A DNA stretch of 64,000 nucleotides from Permianibacter aggregans. GTDB taxonomy: Bacteria > Pseudomonadota > Gammaproteobacteria > Enterobacterales > Permianibacteraceae. The notes beneath the pieces are model-generated. The model searched no databases, was not told the origin of the DNA, and worked only from the letters and a program-made list of their open reading frames with translations. Shown here piece by piece: positions 8,970 to 18,668 of this stretch. Each line of letters starts with the position of its first letter. Position 1 is the first letter of the stretch. Where the stretch lies: positions 2,976,001-3,040,000 of the forward strand of contig NZ_CP037953.1 of the NCBI RefSeq assembly GCF_009756665.1, in the 5' to 3' direction. Both the position numbers and the translations under genes were made by a program.

Positions 8970-9911
8970 ATGAATAGTCTGACGTTGGCGCCGGAAATCT
9001 GCGCGCAATTTGATCTTTCCTTGGCAGCCGAACAGGCCGCCGGCGAAATCTGGCTGCTGGCACCGACGCTGCAACCGGAAGCGCTACAGCGGGCCTTGGT
9101 CCAGCTGTCGCGGCAATCCATTGCGACAAATATATCGGCCACTCATGATAGCCATCAGCATCAATTGTTGCGGCTGCATGTCAGCTTGTTGCCGGACAGT
9201 CTGGCTTGCCGCGCGCTCACGGAGATTTGTGGCATTGATTGTGCGGCGGTAGAGCGTGCCGAGGCACCAAAAGCCATGCTGTTTGATATGGATTCCACGC
9301 TGATCACGATGGAAGTGATCGACGAGCTCGCTAAAGAAGCCGGTGCCGGAGAGGCCGTGGCCGCGATTACCGAAGCCGCGATGCGCGGTGAGCTGGATTT
9401 CAATGCCTCGTTGCAAAAACGGGTGGCGACCTTGAAAGGCTTGAAACTCGATGCGCTGGAGCGTGTGCGCCAGCGTTTGCAGTTCAACGTCGGTGTACCG
9501 GAGTTTGCCGCGTTTGCGCGCGCCGATGGCATTTATCTGGCGCTGGTGTCGGGTGGTTTTGTGCCGTTTGCCGAATGGGTCAAAGCACAATTAACACTCG
9601 ATTACGCCCGCGCCAATACGCTGGTCAGCGAGCGTGATGAACTGACTGGCCAAGTCAGTGGCGATATCGTTAACGCCGTGGTCAAGCGCGATACCCTGCA
9701 AGAGATTCGCGGCACGTTGCCAGGCAATGGTCCGGTCTGGGCTGTTGGTGATGGTGCCAATGATGCCGCGATGCTTGGCGCCGCCGATGTCGGTGTCGCG
9801 TTTCGCGCCAAACCGAAATTGCGGATGCAGGCGACGCTGGCGCTCGATGTCAGCGACATGCGCGGCTTGGCGACGATTATCGAGTCGTTGCGACAACAAC
9901 CGGCGCGATAA
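8970..9911 (+). CDS. serB: Phosphoserine phosphatase
   Basis: HAD-superfamily enzyme for the last step of serine synthesis, releasing serine from O-phosphoserine. The 313 residues have an N-terminal regulatory part of about 95 residues and a catalytic HAD domain. The signature DMDST sits at 106-110, with D106 as nucleophile and D108 as acid/base. VSGGFVPFAEWV provides motif II. A lysine and the aspartates of GDGANDAAML provide motifs III and IV. The neighbourhood of serB next to a FimX-like gene and near parC and psd matches what I recall of Pseudomonas chromosomes. It is monocistronic, with a shared terminator downstream. Confidence 0.95.
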   Translation: MNSLTLAPEICAQFDLSLAAEQAAGEIWLLAPTLQPEALQRALVQLSRQSIATNISATHDSHQHQLLRLHVSLLPDSLACRALTEICGIDCAAVERAEAPKAMLFDMDSTLITMEVIDELAKEAGAGEAVAAITEAAMRGELDFNASLQKRVATLKGLKLDALERVRQRLQFNVGVPEFAAFARADGIYLALVSGGFVPFAEWVKAQLTLDYARANTLVSERDELTGQVSGDIVNAVVKRDTLQEIRGTLPGNGPVWAVGDGANDAAMLGAADVGVAFRAKPKLRMQATLALDVSDMRGLATIIESLRQQPAR

Positions 9912-9940
9912 ACGCAGAAAAACGTTAATGCTTGAAAAAA

Positions 9941-9968
9941 CAAAACGCCGGTTTCAGCCGGCGTTTTG
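9941..9968. terminator. Bidirectional terminator between serB and the FimX-like gene
   Basis: CAAAACGCCGG and CCGGCGTTTTG form a near-perfect symmetric hairpin with T runs on either strand. It lies in the 76-bp gap between two convergent genes. Confidence 0.88.
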
Positions 9969-9987
9969 TTTTCTCGGATCGAGGCGA

Positions 9988-12063
9988 TTAGAACTCGTTG
10001 GCGCTGAAGTCGAACTTCATCGATTCCATCGGTGGTTGCAGGTAGTAGCCTTGAACGTAATGCACATCAATCGGATACAAGAACGCCAAACAACCGGCGT
10101 CTTCAACACGAGGGACGATAGTGAGTTTGTTGTGCTCGTTGGCCAAATCGACCAAGGCTTTCAATTGCGCTTGGGCATCGGCATTGGTGGCGAGTTGTGG
10201 TGCGAAACGGCCATCCAGGCGCACGAAATCGATTTTCAGTTCTTTCAACAGCGACGCGTAAGAGTCAGTGCTGCCGAAGGCGTTCAGGCAAGACAATCCT
10301 TTGACTTTACGCAGACCCTCGGTGAATGCAATCGCACGTTTCAAATAGGTTTGCGCGTCGCTTTCATCAATCTGGAAAATCACCGAATTTGGTTCCAGGC
10401 GATTGGCGCGCAAGTTTTCGCCGATGAATTTAGTCAGTGTGTCTTCGGCCAGCGCGGCGCCCGATAATTGCACGAACAATTTCGGCAGCGGTTTGCCTTG
10501 ATAACGACCGAGTGCGCGCATCGCTTCGGTGATTACCCAGCGATCCAGTTTGCTGGCAATGCCCGCTTGTTCGGCGACCGGGAAAGCCTGATCCGGGCTG
10601 ACGTGATTGCCGTGCTCATCTTTGATACGCAACAACGCGGAATAATACGCGGCCGGTTCGCCGTGCAGTTTGACCATTGGCTGGAAGCCCAGCGTCGCGC
10701 GGCCGGAATCGAGCGCTTCCTGCACAGCCAGCAGAATATGTTTGTCGGCATCGCCGGCATTGAGCAGCGCCGGGTTGAATACCTTGACGCCGTTGCCGCC
10801 TTTTTCCTTGACCAGTACCAGCACCGCGTGGGCGTTACTCAGTACTTCTTCGGCATCTGGTGAATTCTCGCCAATGGCCATGACGCCGGCGGAAATCGTC
10901 GTCTTGACGGTTTGACCTTGAATTTCAAACAAATGTGCGGAGAAATCGCGACGCACGGTTTCGGCCAATTCGGTTGCCTGTTCCGGCGTGTCGATGGCTT
11001 TCAACAGCGCGAAGCTGTCATCGCCGGTGCGGAACATCTGCACATCGTCCGGCAGTTTGCGGCGCATCAGCTCGGCGCAATCTTGCATCAGATCGTCGGT
11101 GCCGGTGATGCCAAAACGCGATTTGATGTGATTGAACTGATCGAGCTCGAACAGAATCAACGCGCTCATGCCTTCCTGCTTGCCGGCGCGATCGATGGCG
11201 ACGGTCAGGCGTTCGAGCAGGTGTTGCCGGTTGAACAATCCGGTCAGCTGATCGATGGCGCTGATTTCTTTCAGGCGCGCTTCCAGTTCGGCATTGTCGG
11301 TCGAACGGCGGATCAGCACTTGCGTGCATTCCTCGTCTTCGTAGCGGGCGGCCGAAAGGGTCAACACGGCATCGAAAGCTTCGCCGGAAGAGTGCAGGCC
11401 ACGGAAGGTGAATTCGGTGGTTTCGTTGGCGCTGGTGTAATCGCGCAGGAAGTTCTTGAAGGCTTCGTGCTGCTCGTCGGCAATCATGTCCATGATTGGC
11501 ATCGCTGACAAATCGTCCGGATCTTCATAGCCGAATAACTCGGTGTAAGCCTTGTTGGCGTAGATGTGCATGCCATCGTGAATATAGGCAATGGCGTCGC
11601 GTGAGCTGGCCAGCAGCAATTCGCAGCGTTTTTCGGTTTCGCGCAGCGCCGCTTCGGCGGTTTTGCGCCGGCGTCGGTCTTCGACATTGGCGAGTTCACG
11701 CGATACCACCAGGCGAATGCGCTCTTCTTCATTGACCGGCACCACATCCTTGATGCCGATGCGCAGCATTTCGGTAACCAGTTCGCTGCTGAATTGATCG
11801 GTCAGCAGCAGCACCGGCGTGTCACGCTGGTAATGCTCGATGATGCGCCAGGCTTTTTCGACGCTGAAGTCGCCGGCGGCGGCTTTGGCAATCAGCAAAT
11901 CCCAGGCTTGTTTTTCCAGTGCTGCCCGCAGTTCATCCTCGGTAATGATTTGCGAGGCGCGCACCGCGTAACCGTTGTTGCGCAACAGGTTGATCGTGTG
12001 TTCGGCGTCATTGGACGAAGGGTCCAGCAGTAGCAGATGTATCGTGCGTATTTTTTTCGACAT
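9988..12063 (-). CDS. fimX: FimX-like REC-PAS-GGDEF-EAL protein with degenerate catalytic sites
   Basis: 691 residues, about the same length as Pseudomonas FimX, the c-di-GMP receptor that controls type IV pilus assembly and twitching. The domains are a receiver-like region (about 8-125), PAS (about 145-255), GGDEF-like (265-430) and EAL-like (440-685). Both enzyme sites are broken. The GGDEF motif reads GDDSF at 347-351. The EAL motif reads SAL at 475-477, losing its glutamate, and later positions that normally hold metal-binding residues are also altered (VQLSG, FQIDES, IVPRVED). The receiver has no clear phospho-aspartate. Binding rather than catalysis is inferred. It sits next to serB and a PilZ-like gene, as in Pseudomonas. 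Confidence 0.85.
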   Translation of the reverse strand: MSKKIRTIHLLLLDPSSNDAEHTINLLRNNGYAVRASQIITEDELRAALEKQAWDLLIAKAAAGDFSVEKAWRIIEHYQRDTPVLLLTDQFSSELVTEMLRIGIKDVVPVNEEERIRLVVSRELANVEDRRRRKTAEAALRETEKRCELLLASSRDAIAYIHDGMHIYANKAYTELFGYEDPDDLSAMPIMDMIADEQHEAFKNFLRDYTSANETTEFTFRGLHSSGEAFDAVLTLSAARYEDEECTQVLIRRSTDNAELEARLKEISAIDQLTGLFNRQHLLERLTVAIDRAGKQEGMSALILFELDQFNHIKSRFGITGTDDLMQDCAELMRRKLPDDVQMFRTGDDSFALLKAIDTPEQATELAETVRRDFSAHLFEIQGQTVKTTISAGVMAIGENSPDAEEVLSNAHAVLVLVKEKGGNGVKVFNPALLNAGDADKHILLAVQEALDSGRATLGFQPMVKLHGEPAAYYSALLRIKDEHGNHVSPDQAFPVAEQAGIASKLDRWVITEAMRALGRYQGKPLPKLFVQLSGAALAEDTLTKFIGENLRANRLEPNSVIFQIDESDAQTYLKRAIAFTEGLRKVKGLSCLNAFGSTDSYASLLKELKIDFVRLDGRFAPQLATNADAQAQLKALVDLANEHNKLTIVPRVEDAGCLAFLYPIDVHYVQGYYLQPPMESMKFDFSANEF

Positions 12064-12076
12064 GCCGGTAAATCCA

Positions 12077-12111
12077 TTGCCCGTCAGCGGCCAGCAGGCC
12101 GGACGGGCATT
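12077..12111 (-). promoter_or_regulatory. Stable hairpin 14 bp upstream of the fimX start codon
   Basis: GCCCGTC (12079-12085) pairs with GACGGGC (12102-12108), and GGCC (12089-12092) with GGCC (12097-12100) inside. On the mRNA strand this strong stem ends close to the fimX start, where no clear ribosome-binding site is visible. There is no T run, so it is not a terminator. A role in translation is speculative. Confidence 0.3.
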
Positions 12112-12227
12112 GTTTCGGGGAAGGAATGAACTGACTTCAAGTGTAAACGATATTGGCCATAGCAGGGCTTGGCCAATCGGTGAACCGTATCACAGAGCGC
12201 CCTCAGACCAGGGGCGCTGCCACCACG

Positions 12228-14048
12228 TCAAATCAGTTCCCAAAGATTATCAAAGTTTTCCGGGTCACCCGGTTTGCTGTCGCCGCGCACTTCGGTCTGG
12301 CTCAGCGCATCACTGAACTGGAATTGCCGGTAGGAGGCACTGGCCGCGACCAGCTTGTTCAGCTGCACGTCATAGCTCTTGTCGCTTTCCTTGATGCGCA
12401 CCTTCTGCTTGATCGAATACGGAATCGGCGAGGTGATTAAGGTCGCTGGCTGGCCAATGCCTTTCAGCGCCGGCAGCAGCAGCGCGCGCTGGAAGCTGTT
12501 GCTGGTCGCCTGGCTGTTGCGCACCTGGGTTTCGACCGGGCGGGCGCTTGGCGCAATCAACTGCACGCCGAGGTTCAGCGTGCCATCCGGCAGCCGTTTC
12601 ATCCAGCGTATCGTGCCGATATTCCAATGGCTTTCGCCGCTTTCGCTTTGTTCGACGATGCCGATGATTTCCCCGGTCTGGGTTTGCACCGGCACGGCGC
12701 CGCGCATCGCCAGGCAGTAGCCTCCAGGCGAGATGTTGATTAGCGCTGCGACATGAAAGTCATAGCTGACTTCCTTGTTCTGGGTGAAATTGCGTGCCGA
12801 CTGGGCGGTGATGTCGCCGTGTTTCTGGGCGTCATGCTTGTTCGGTGAGCGATAGAGCTTGGCAAATGGGTCGTAGTCGCGGGTGGCGGCGTTTGACGGC
12901 GTCTGGTAGCGGGCCCTGATGCGGTCGTCGTCGACCAGTGTGGCATCGAGCAAGGAGCCGGACATCGCGCTCAGTTCATCAACCGCCGGCTCCGGTTCGG
13001 CCCGCGGTGCCTTGCCGGACAGCAGATAATGGGTGGCCGACAGACCGATGGCGATTTTCAGTGTGCCGTTGGCCGGCGTGCGCGAAAACGACCGGGTGGA
13101 CTGATTGCCGTAGGCGTTGACCAGGTGGCGCAGCAGCGGTGCGCCCAGTTGCTGGGTGGCGGTGCGCTGGCTACCAACGACGACGGTGCCGGTGCTGCGC
13201 AAATCATCCTGGATGCGGGCGATGACATCGTTCAGCTGCAGTTGCCGGTACTGACCGACGGCTTTGGGTGTCAATTGGCCCTGGCTCAGCGGCCCGTTGT
13301 CGCCATCGAGGTCGACAACCATCAGCGGCGCACCGGCTTCATAGCTTTGCAGATGGCATTCGGCGGACAGCTCGCCAGCGGCGTCGAATAGCTGATCGAT
13401 TTCTTTCTGGCGCAGCTGATACGGGTTGGCAGCGGCCAGCAGCAGAATGCGGAAATAGGCCCGTTCGATCGAATTGGCAGCGTCATCGCTGTCGACCGGT
13501 TGCCGGTGCAGCATGTTCTGCTCGGCGAACACAAACAGCGTATGCAATTCTTTCCAGATCCGGCCCGGATGCTGGGAATACAGCTGATAACAACGCACCA
13601 ACACCCGGCTCAGGTAGGCAATCGAGTGATAAACGGCTGGCACCAGCACATTCGGCTGAATGCGCGGGTGATGGTCACTCATCATGTCTTCGACGACGGT
13701 TTTGAAGCCGATGGCCATTTCCGATTGCATGGCCTGGGCCAGCGCCGCGATCTTGCGTTGTTTGTCATTAAGTGACACAGATTGGCCAAGATAGTGCTTG
13801 CGCAGCGCGTCGTTAATCAGACTGACGGTCTTGCGCAGCGTCAGCATGATCTGCAGCCGCTCGTCGACGGACACCCGCTGACTGTTGATATCGACCAGGA
13901 ATTGATAAATCTGCCGGGCACTTTCACCGGTGTTGGCAATCGGCAAGGCGTCCAGCCATTGCACGACGGCGCGATGACTCAGCCCCACGGCGCTTTGGCG
14001 CAGCGTCGAGATTTCACGAATACTTAAGCCTAACTGCCCTGTTCTCAT
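12228..14048 (-). CDS. Large helical protein with C-terminal PilZ-like domain, gene next to fimX
   Basis: 606 residues, beginning MRTGQLGLSIREISTLRQ. The first 300 or so are mainly helical and lack transmembrane segments. The C-terminal half contains a PilZ-like pattern: an NISPGGYCLAMRG loop at about 445-457 and later NIGTIRWMKRLPDG...LGVQL. I see no clear RxxxR motif just before it, so c-di-GMP binding is possible but not shown. A gene of comparable position lies beside fimX in Pseudomonas, which suggests a role in the same c-di-GMP/pilus circuit. It is transcribed just upstream of fimX with a 164-bp gap. Confidence 0.6.
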   Translation of the reverse strand: MRTGQLGLSIREISTLRQSAVGLSHRAVVQWLDALPIANTGESARQIYQFLVDINSQRVSVDERLQIMLTLRKTVSLINDALRKHYLGQSVSLNDKQRKIAALAQAMQSEMAIGFKTVVEDMMSDHHPRIQPNVLVPAVYHSIAYLSRVLVRCYQLYSQHPGRIWKELHTLFVFAEQNMLHRQPVDSDDAANSIERAYFRILLLAAANPYQLRQKEIDQLFDAAGELSAECHLQSYEAGAPLMVVDLDGDNGPLSQGQLTPKAVGQYRQLQLNDVIARIQDDLRSTGTVVVGSQRTATQQLGAPLLRHLVNAYGNQSTRSFSRTPANGTLKIAIGLSATHYLLSGKAPRAEPEPAVDELSAMSGSLLDATLVDDDRIRARYQTPSNAATRDYDPFAKLYRSPNKHDAQKHGDITAQSARNFTQNKEVSYDFHVAALINISPGGYCLAMRGAVPVQTQTGEIIGIVEQSESGESHWNIGTIRWMKRLPDGTLNLGVQLIAPSARPVETQVRNSQATSNSFQRALLLPALKGIGQPATLITSPIPYSIKQKVRIKESDKSYDVQLNKLVAASASYRQFQFSDALSQTEVRGDSKPGDPENFDNLWELI

Positions 14049-14233
14049 TGTGCTTCAGCGTCCTTACCGAACCCATACTGCGGGGAACTCATACTAACCA
14101 AAATCTGCCACCTTGCCAGCCATTGGACGCCATCGATCGATAAAAAGCCTTTGCAAAAAGCCTGCCGCAACGAAATTGCCGCGCCTGATCAAAGGTTTAG
14201 ACCAGAAACGGGAGCTTGTCAGCCAGCGAAGGA

Positions 14234-15265
14234 TTAAAGGGTATCGAGTCGCAGGTCCAGCGGTATTTTGCTGGCTTTTTCGGCCACTTCCCGAGTCAGC
14301 TTTGGCACCAGGAAGCCGGGCAGCGCTGCCAATAATTCGACCATCAGCTGACGGGCCCGTTCATCGCTGACGGCAAAATGGGCGGCGCCGCGCACCTTAT
14401 CGAGCTGGTGCAGGTAGTAGGGCAGCACACCGAGCGCGAACAGGCGTTCGGACAGCGCGGTCAGCGTTTCGGCGTTGTCGTTGACGCCGGCCAGCAGTAC
14501 CGATTGATTGAGCAGTGTGACGCCGGCCGCACGCAGGCGATGCAGGGGCGCCGCCAGCTCATCGACCAGCTCGCGTGGGTGATTGTTGTGCAGAACCAGG
14601 ATGGTCTGAAAGCGCGGTTCGCTGAGCAAGCTCAGCAGGGCTTCGGTAAAGCGCTCCGGAATTACCATCGGGAAACGGGTGTGAATACGCAAGCGCTTCA
14701 ATTGCGGCAGTGTTGACAGGCGCTGGTGCAGATCGGTCAGGTAGCTATCCGGTGCTGACAGCGGATCGCCGCCGGACAGAATCACTTCGTTGACTTCAGG
14801 ATGCGCGCGCAGGTACTCAACGATGGCATCCAGGCCCTTGTTGCCAGGCCGGTTGTCGCCATAGGGGAAATGGCGGCGAAAACAGTAGCGGCAGTGAATG
14901 GCACAGGCACTGGTGGTGACCAGCAGCACTCGCGAACGGTACTTGTGCAGCAAGCCCGGTACCGCTGCCTCCTGTTCCTGCAGCGGATCGGTGCTATAGC
15001 CTTCGGCTTCCTGCATCTCGATGGCCTGCGGCAAGACTTGCAACAGCAAGGGATCGTGCGGATTGCCTGTTTCAATCAACTGCAGGTAGCGCTCCGGTAC
15101 CCGAACCGGGAATTCGACAGCCGCCTGCAGCGCCTCTGGCAGTTGCTCAAGACGCAGATTCAGACGGCCAAGCAAGGCTTGCAGGCTGATTGGAGCGGCT
15201 TTCAGTGCAGCCGACCACGATGCGGGCTGCCCTTCAAGCGGGATTTTGGCTAAAATGTCGGCCAT
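14234..15265 (-). CDS. epmB: EF-P beta-lysylation protein EpmB (lysine 2,3-aminomutase-like radical SAM)
   Basis: Radical SAM/PLP enzyme that converts lysine to (R)-beta-lysine for attachment to EF-P. In the 343-residue frame the [4Fe-4S] cysteines are C121, C125 and C128 in [23 protein letters not shown] and the C-terminal [10 protein letters not shown] and [15 protein letters not shown] segments are typical of the KamA/YjeK family. I chose ATG 15265, which has an AGGA ribosome-binding site 7 bp upstream, over a GTG at 15289. The gene diverges from efp, its substrate gene; epmA lies 5 kb away. Confidence 0.93.
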   Translation of the reverse strand: MADILAKIPLEGQPASWSAALKAAPISLQALLGRLNLRLEQLPEALQAAVEFPVRVPERYLQLIETGNPHDPLLLQVLPQAIEMQEAEGYSTDPLQEQEAAVPGLLHKYRSRVLLVTTSACAIHCRYCFRRHFPYGDNRPGNKGLDAIVEYLRAHPEVNEVILSGGDPLSAPDSYLTDLHQRLSTLPQLKRLRIHTRFPMVIPERFTEALLSLLSEPRFQTILVLHNNHPRELVDELAAPLHRLRAAGVTLLNQSVLLAGVNDNAETLTALSERLFALGVLPYYLHQLDKVRGAAHFAVSDERARQLMVELLAALPGFLVPKLTREVAEKASKIPLDLRLDTL

Positions 15266-15309
15266 TTTTTTCCTACCACCAGAATTCACGCAATTTTACT
15301 GAGGACGCT

Positions 15310-15873
15310 ATGGCCAGTGTAAGCACTAACGAAATGAAACCGGGTACCAAAGTCATGATGGACGGACAGCCCTGCGCTGTCGTCGAAAATGAGTACGTCA
15401 AACCCGGCAAAGGTCAGGCGTTCAATCGTATCAAAGTTCGCTATCTGCTGAGCGGTCGTGTTGTCGAACATACCTTCAAATCCGGCGATTCGCTGGAAAC
15501 CGCCGACGTCATGGATACCGAAATGGAATACAGCTACAACGATGGCGAATTCTGGTATTTCATGGACCCGGTCAGCTTCGAGCAAATCGCCGCCGACAAG
15601 GCCGCGATGGGCGATGCCGAAAAATGGATGCGTGAGCAAGACCTGTGCACGCTGACGCTGTGGAATGGCAAACCGATTTCCGTACTGCCGCCGCATCACG
15701 TCGTGCTGGAAGTGGTCGAAACCGATCCGGGCCTGCGCGGTGACACCGCCACCGGCGGCACCAAGCCAGCCAAACTGTCGACCGGCGCGGTCGTGAAAGT
15801 GCCGTTGTTCGTCGAAATCGGCGACAAGCTGAAAGTGAATACCCGCACCGAAGAATATATTTCCCGCGCGTAA
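15310..15873 (+). CDS. efp: Translation elongation factor P
   Basis: EF-P rescues ribosomes stalled on polyproline. The 187 residues form three beta-barrel domains. Lysine 34, in [11 protein letters not shown], is the residue modified by EpmA/EpmB. The C-terminal [17 protein letters not shown] is typical. ATG 15310 follows TGAGGACGCT, a good Shine-Dalgarno; the frame is open farther upstream but that part overlaps epmB. The gene is followed by its own terminator. Confidence 0.97.
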   Translation: MASVSTNEMKPGTKVMMDGQPCAVVENEYVKPGKGQAFNRIKVRYLLSGRVVEHTFKSGDSLETADVMDTEMEYSYNDGEFWYFMDPVSFEQIAADKAAMGDAEKWMREQDLCTLTLWNGKPISVLPPHHVVLEVVETDPGLRGDTATGGTKPAKLSTGAVVKVPLFVEIGDKLKVNTRTEEYISRA

Positions 15874-15884
15874 GCGCCACCCCG

Positions 15885-15912
15885 AAACGGCGCCAATCGG
15901 CGCCGTTTTTTT
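15885..15912 (+). terminator. Rho-independent terminator after efp
   Basis: AAACGGCGCC and GGCGCCGTTT flank a 4-base AATC region and are followed by seven Ts. It lies between convergent genes, 12 bp from efp and 3 bp from the stop of the opposing kinase gene. Confidence 0.88.
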
Positions 15913-15915
15913 ACG

Positions 15916-18540
15916 CTAGAGCAGCATGCCGCGTGGCGTGATGGTACAGGGCAACACGACGGTAAAACGGCTGCCTTCGTTTTCTTTTGAGCTGAAACGG
16001 ATTTGCCCGTGCATCTGCTCAATCAATTGTTTGGTGATCCACAAGCCCAAACCACTGCCGCCGTATTTGCGCAGCGCCGTGCTGTCAGCCTGCCAGAATT
16101 TGGTGAACACTTTTTCCTGCAAGTCGGCCGGAATGCCAATGCCGTGATCGATCACTTCGATTTCAGCACTATTGGTTTTCGGGTCGAACTGGGCGTTGAC
16201 GTGCACGGCGCTGCCGGCCGGCGAAAATTTGATGGCGTTGGAGATCAGATTGGCCATTACCTGCGAGAGCCGATCACTGTCGACACGCACATTCAGTTCC
16301 TCGCCGATGTCGAGCCTTGCCAGCAAGGTGATGTCATGGCTGTTGGCAAAACCATAATGTTGTTGGCAAACCGCTTCCAGTAAGGATTTCAAGGCGACCG
16401 TTTTCATCTGGAAACGTAGCTTGCCGAGCTCCAGCCGTTCCAGATCGAGCAGGTCATTGATCAGCCGCGCCAGCCGATCGGAATTGTCGACCGCCATGTT
16501 CAGCAGTTTGCTGGCGTTTTCGTTCTGGTTGGCAATGCCTTCGCTGCGCAGCAGGCCGAGTGCGCCGCGAATCGATGTCAATGGTGTGCGCAGTTCATGA
16601 CTGACCATCGCCACGAATTCGTTTTTCATTCGCTCCAGTTCGTAACGATGACGGATGTCATGCAAGGTCAGGCTGTAAAAGCGCTGATCATCAAGCTGCA
16701 CCGTCGAGCCGGACACTTCAATCGGAATCAGTTCACCACTGCCGAGACGGAATTGGCTTTGATGGTGATAAACCCGCCCCAATTTGTTCAACAATCGTTG
16801 AATGACATGCCAGTCTTGTATCGGTTGCGCAAACGCATCCGGCAGCGTTTCCTGGCCCGCAAACCATTGCCGGGCCAACGGGTTCATCGAATGCGGTTGG
16901 CCGCTCTGGTCGAGCAGCACGACGGCATCCTGGACACCGTCCATGATGGCCTGCAATTGTTGCCGGCTTTGTTGTAGTTCGCGGGTTCGCCACTGCACTT
17001 GCGACTGCGTGCGCATTTCCCGCGAGGCAAAACTGAGCAATAAAATTTCCAGCAACGCGGCGAACAACATGCCGGCCGCCAGCACCAACCAGCTCTGCCA
17101 GTAGCTATGGCTGGACAGGTAGGCCGGCGAGGGCTCCAAACGCAAACGCCAGGCATCATTGACAGCGCTCAGTGGAAACTCAAGTTGCAGACGAAGCGGA
17201 TTGCTGCTGACTTCAACGTCGTTTTGATAAATCACCTTGGCTGGTGAGGAATGGGTTTCAATCGTGACCCGTAATTGAGTGAACTCGGTTTCTGACAGGG
17301 CTTCCTCGACCAGTTCTGCCGGTGCCAGCAGTGCGGCAACAATCGAGCGTTTATAAAGATTGCCATCAGTAACCGGAAACACCCAGATGGCGTCAGTGCT
17401 TGGCATTTCCGGATTGAAGCGTTGCAGTGGGGGGGACAGCGTTAACTGGCCAGACGCGATAGCTTGCAGAATCGTTTGCCGTCGCACTGGCTCGGAAAAC
17501 AAATCAATGCCAAGCAGTCCGTGGCGTGCCTCGGGCTCGATATAGGCAACCGGATACAATCGCTCAGCTTCGACCGGCGTCAGACGTCGAATCTGAAAGG
17601 GGTGGCCGTGAGTCGCCTGCATCTGCTGGACAAATTCCGCCTGTTGTTCCGGGCGGATTTCCGGCGCCCAGGCCAGGCCAATCAACACCGGGTTGTGCTT
17701 CACGACTTCGTTGGCAAAACGATTGAATTCCTGGGCGGAAACGTGGGCTGATGCTTCGAACAGTCGTTCAGTGAAGCGCAGTCCTTCGGCGATACGACGT
17801 AGCGAGGCGTTCATTTGTGCCGCCAGTTTCTGGCTGTGATCGGCGAAGCTTTCCTGCTGGCGTTCGGCCTCCCATTCGCTGATGCGCAGAAACAGCATGA
17901 CTGCCAGCGCGAACGTGATCACCAATGGCAAACTAACCGGCAGCAGCAGGTGACGCCAAACCGGGCGCGGCTTGGCTAGCAACATGAAGAAAATCGGCGT
18001 GATGATCAACACGCCGATGGCGTCGCCAACCCACCAGGTCAACCAACTGTAGGCGTATTCTTCCGGCCCAATCTGCTTCAGCAGCAACAGTGAGCTGACA
18101 CCGACGGTGGCCGCAATCAGCGTCGCCAATAAACCACAACCGAGGGTGAAGCGTAACAGGCCGTTGCCATCAAGCAGGCGCGATAAATCATCCCGATAGG
18201 CTTTCAGGAATCGGCTGCCGGCATAAGCTTGCAAGCTGGAGCCGGAGGCAATCAGCGCGGCCAATAGCCAGCTAATGCCATCCATCGCCAATCCGGCTTT
18301 ATCAGCGCTGATATTCAGCAGCATCGAGCCGAGCCAAATAGCGGGTAGCGTGCGCCGGCCGTACAAGGTCATCAGCGCCAGGGCCAGGCCGGCCGGAGGG
18401 AAAATAGCCGTGGCATAACCCGGTGGAATGGCGAGCAGCAGACCTAGCTGGCCCAACACCCAGTACGCCACGATAATGCCGATCGTGGCCAGCACGTGTT
18501 TCAGCATTCCCCGCCCACTCTCCACCGAAAATGAAAACAT
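15916..18540 (-). CDS. MASE1-CHASE-PAS sensor histidine kinase
   Basis: 874 residues. About 14-220 is a multi-pass MASE1-type membrane sensor (IPPGYATAIFPPAGLALA). About 255-470 is a periplasmic CHASE-type domain (VVKHNPVLIGLAWAPEI, then EARHGLLGIDLFSEP). A last membrane helix lies at about 482-505 and a PAS domain at about 525-635. HisKA has H648 in MVSHELRTPL, and the HATPase region carries NLISNAIKFS, DHGIGIP and GSGLGLWI. It is a classical membrane kinase without a receiver. Its divergent neighbour is a stand-alone response regulator followed by a diguanylate cyclase with Hpt and receiver domains, so they are likely partners. Confidence 0.88.
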   Translation of the reverse strand: MFSFSVESGRGMLKHVLATIGIIVAYWVLGQLGLLLAIPPGYATAIFPPAGLALALMTLYGRRTLPAIWLGSMLLNISADKAGLAMDGISWLLAALIASGSSLQAYAGSRFLKAYRDDLSRLLDGNGLLRFTLGCGLLATLIAATVGVSSLLLLKQIGPEEYAYSWLTWWVGDAIGVLIITPIFFMLLAKPRPVWRHLLLPVSLPLVITFALAVMLFLRISEWEAERQQESFADHSQKLAAQMNASLRRIAEGLRFTERLFEASAHVSAQEFNRFANEVVKHNPVLIGLAWAPEIRPEQQAEFVQQMQATHGHPFQIRRLTPVEAERLYPVAYIEPEARHGLLGIDLFSEPVRRQTILQAIASGQLTLSPPLQRFNPEMPSTDAIWVFPVTDGNLYKRSIVAALLAPAELVEEALSETEFTQLRVTIETHSSPAKVIYQNDVEVSSNPLRLQLEFPLSAVNDAWRLRLEPSPAYLSSHSYWQSWLVLAAGMLFAALLEILLLSFASREMRTQSQVQWRTRELQQSRQQLQAIMDGVQDAVVLLDQSGQPHSMNPLARQWFAGQETLPDAFAQPIQDWHVIQRLLNKLGRVYHHQSQFRLGSGELIPIEVSGSTVQLDDQRFYSLTLHDIRHRYELERMKNEFVAMVSHELRTPLTSIRGALGLLRSEGIANQNENASKLLNMAVDNSDRLARLINDLLDLERLELGKLRFQMKTVALKSLLEAVCQQHYGFANSHDITLLARLDIGEELNVRVDSDRLSQVMANLISNAIKFSPAGSAVHVNAQFDPKTNSAEIEVIDHGIGIPADLQEKVFTKFWQADSTALRKYGGSGLGLWITKQLIEQMHGQIRFSSKENEGSRFTVVLPCTITPRGMLL

Positions 18541-18668
18541 AGTTGAATAGCGTCAATTATGGCAGAGCCAACGATCCATGCTTTTGACGATTGCCGGCCT
18601 GGCGACTAGCTTTAACGACAGATCAGCATTTGTTGGCGAGCAAGGCATCGCCGCAACCGTGGAGAGTC

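Noticed and set aside
8620-9129. A 169-codon minus-strand frame over the cyclase-serB gap
   Set aside because: It overlaps serB and the cyclase gene and has low-complexity Ala/Arg/Pro content; no start signal.
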